Assembly (NCBI GenBank): GCA_020845495.1
Contig: JADLFM010000122.1
Coordinates: forward strand, 1 to 5,776
Direction: 5' to 3'
Origin: Chloroflexota bacterium
GTDB taxonomy: Bacteria; Chloroflexota; UBA6077; JACCZL01
DNA: 5,776 nt
Below, one piece after another: positions 5,112 through 5,776 of the stretch (within the stretch, counting starts at the first letter, position 1; every line of letters starts with the position of its first letter). Position numbers and translations under genes: made by a program. A model generated the notes under the pieces. The model was not told the origin of the DNA, did no database searches, and saw only the letters and a program-made list of their open reading frames with translations.

Positions 5112-5776
5112 TCAGTGGCGCATGCCCGGCATCGTGTCGTTGCCGTGGTCGGGCAGCGTCAGTTTGATCTCCGGTGCCGGAGCGGCCGCCGGGGCAACCG
5201 GTGAGAAGCTGATTCCGTTCGGCCCGGCACCCGTCGGGATCCTCGCCACGATCCTTGCCTCGGGGAGGTCCAGGACCGCCACGTCGTTCCCGTAGATGTT
5301 CGTGATGTACGCATGCCGGCTCGACGGCTCGATCACGACGCCATGGGCCCCGAGGCCGGTCTCGACGGTGTTGATCACCGCGAAGCTCTCAGTGTCGAGG
5401 ATCGAGACGGTCGTGCTGGGGTTGCTCTTGGTCCCTTGGTTGGCAACCAGTACGTACTGGTTGTCCGGGCTGACGTAGACCTGGATCGGCCCGACACCCA
5501 CGGGTGCCTTCCCGAGCAGGGTTCGCGTGGCGACGTCGACCTTGCCTACGGCATTCTCGCCATTCAAGGAGAAATAGACCGTCAGGCCGTCTGGTGAGTA
5601 ACCGACCTGGACGGGACTCTTGCCGACGTTGATGTCCGCGACCCTGGTGTTGCTCGCGGTATCGATGACGCTGAGCGTCGTGTCCTTCGCATTGGCGACG
5701 TAGACCCAGCGGCCATCCGGGCTCGGCCGCAGACCGTGCGGATACTTCCCGACCGGGATCGTCGCGATCGCCTGCA
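5112..5776 (-). CDS. YVTN/YncE-type beta-propeller protein, C-terminal part (partial)
   Basis: The minus-strand frame is open from the stop at 5112-5114 to the window edge, giving 221 residues. A TTG at 5565-5567 is internal, because the propeller repeats continue upstream of it. About four blades are seen, with recurring units such as VGKYPHGLRPSPDGRWVYVAN, TLSVIDTASNTRVADINVGK, SPVQVGYSPDGLTVYFS, VGPIQVYVSPDNQYVLVAN, VSILDTESFAVINTVETG and HAYITNIYGNDVAVLDL. Such YVTN-family proteins are usually extracytoplasmic binding or surface proteins. The start and any signal peptide lie outside the window. After the last blade (TGAGPNGISFSPV) an Ala/Pro linker leads to a His/Met/Asp tail, PDHGNDTMPGMRH, which resembles metal-binding (for example copper-type) tails. 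It is convergent with the ferric-reductase-like gene and so probably separately transcribed, but its location next to a redox operon suggests a shared extracytoplasmic context. Confidence 0.9.
   Translation of the reverse strand, partial: QAIATIPVGKYPHGLRPSPDGRWVYVANAKDTTLSVIDTASNTRVADINVGKSPVQVGYSPDGLTVYFSLNGENAVGKVDVATRTLLGKAPVGVGPIQVYVSPDNQYVLVANQGTKSNPSTTVSILDTESFAVINTVETGLGAHGVVIEPSSRHAYITNIYGNDVAVLDLPEARIVARIPTGAGPNGISFSPVAPAAAPAPEIKLTLPDHGNDTMPGMRH

Noticed and set aside
5565..5567. TTG as start of the beta-propeller gene
   Set aside because: The frame stays open to the window edge and encodes clear further YVTN blades upstream, so this is an internal Leu codon.

Overview
This is a high-GC, gene-dense bacterial window with short intergenic gaps, GTG as well as ATG starts and chains of overlapping genes. 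The protein families (OmpR/PhoB two-component pair, ApbE-type flavin transferase, ferric-reductase-like membrane protein, YVTN beta-propeller) fit a high-GC Actinomycetota or Chloroflexota. That placement is an inference from composition and family style, not proof. No tRNA, rRNA, CRISPR array, insertion sequence or phage gene was seen.

Layout. Positions 1-99 appear to be the hydrophobic C-terminal end of a membrane protein. A DUF6197-like gene of unknown function follows 12 bases later (112-558, +). A GC-rich hairpin (564-591) lies in the short gap before the 3' end of a convergent two-component operon on the minus strand: a response regulator (1951-2622) and a sensor histidine kinase (662-1954) that overlap by ATGA. 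A divergent intergenic region (2623-2726) holds an 11-base-spaced direct repeat (TTCTCAG/CTCTCAG) and an overlapping perfect 13-base inverted repeat. This is a good candidate operator for the response regulator.

The plus-strand operon runs 2727-5049 with every junction overlapping. It encodes a secreted or membrane-anchored protein with a His/Asp/Glu-rich tail, a single-TM Ala/Pro-rich protein whose start is hidden in a longer open frame, an ApbE-family FAD:protein FMN transferase, and a heme-binding-type ferric-reductase-like membrane protein that starts at GTG 4324. Convergent to it is the C-terminal part of a YVTN/YncE-type beta-propeller protein that runs off the window end (5112-5776, -).

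Working model (inference): the kinase senses an extracytoplasmic signal and the regulator controls the divergent operon. That operon builds a transmembrane electron-transfer module in which the heme membrane protein moves electrons and ApbE covalently attaches FMN to an acceptor. No acceptor with the usual [S/T]GA[S/T] flavinylation motif is encoded in the window. The two small proteins occupy the operon positions where an accessory or acceptor might be expected, and they are the least explained part of the locus.
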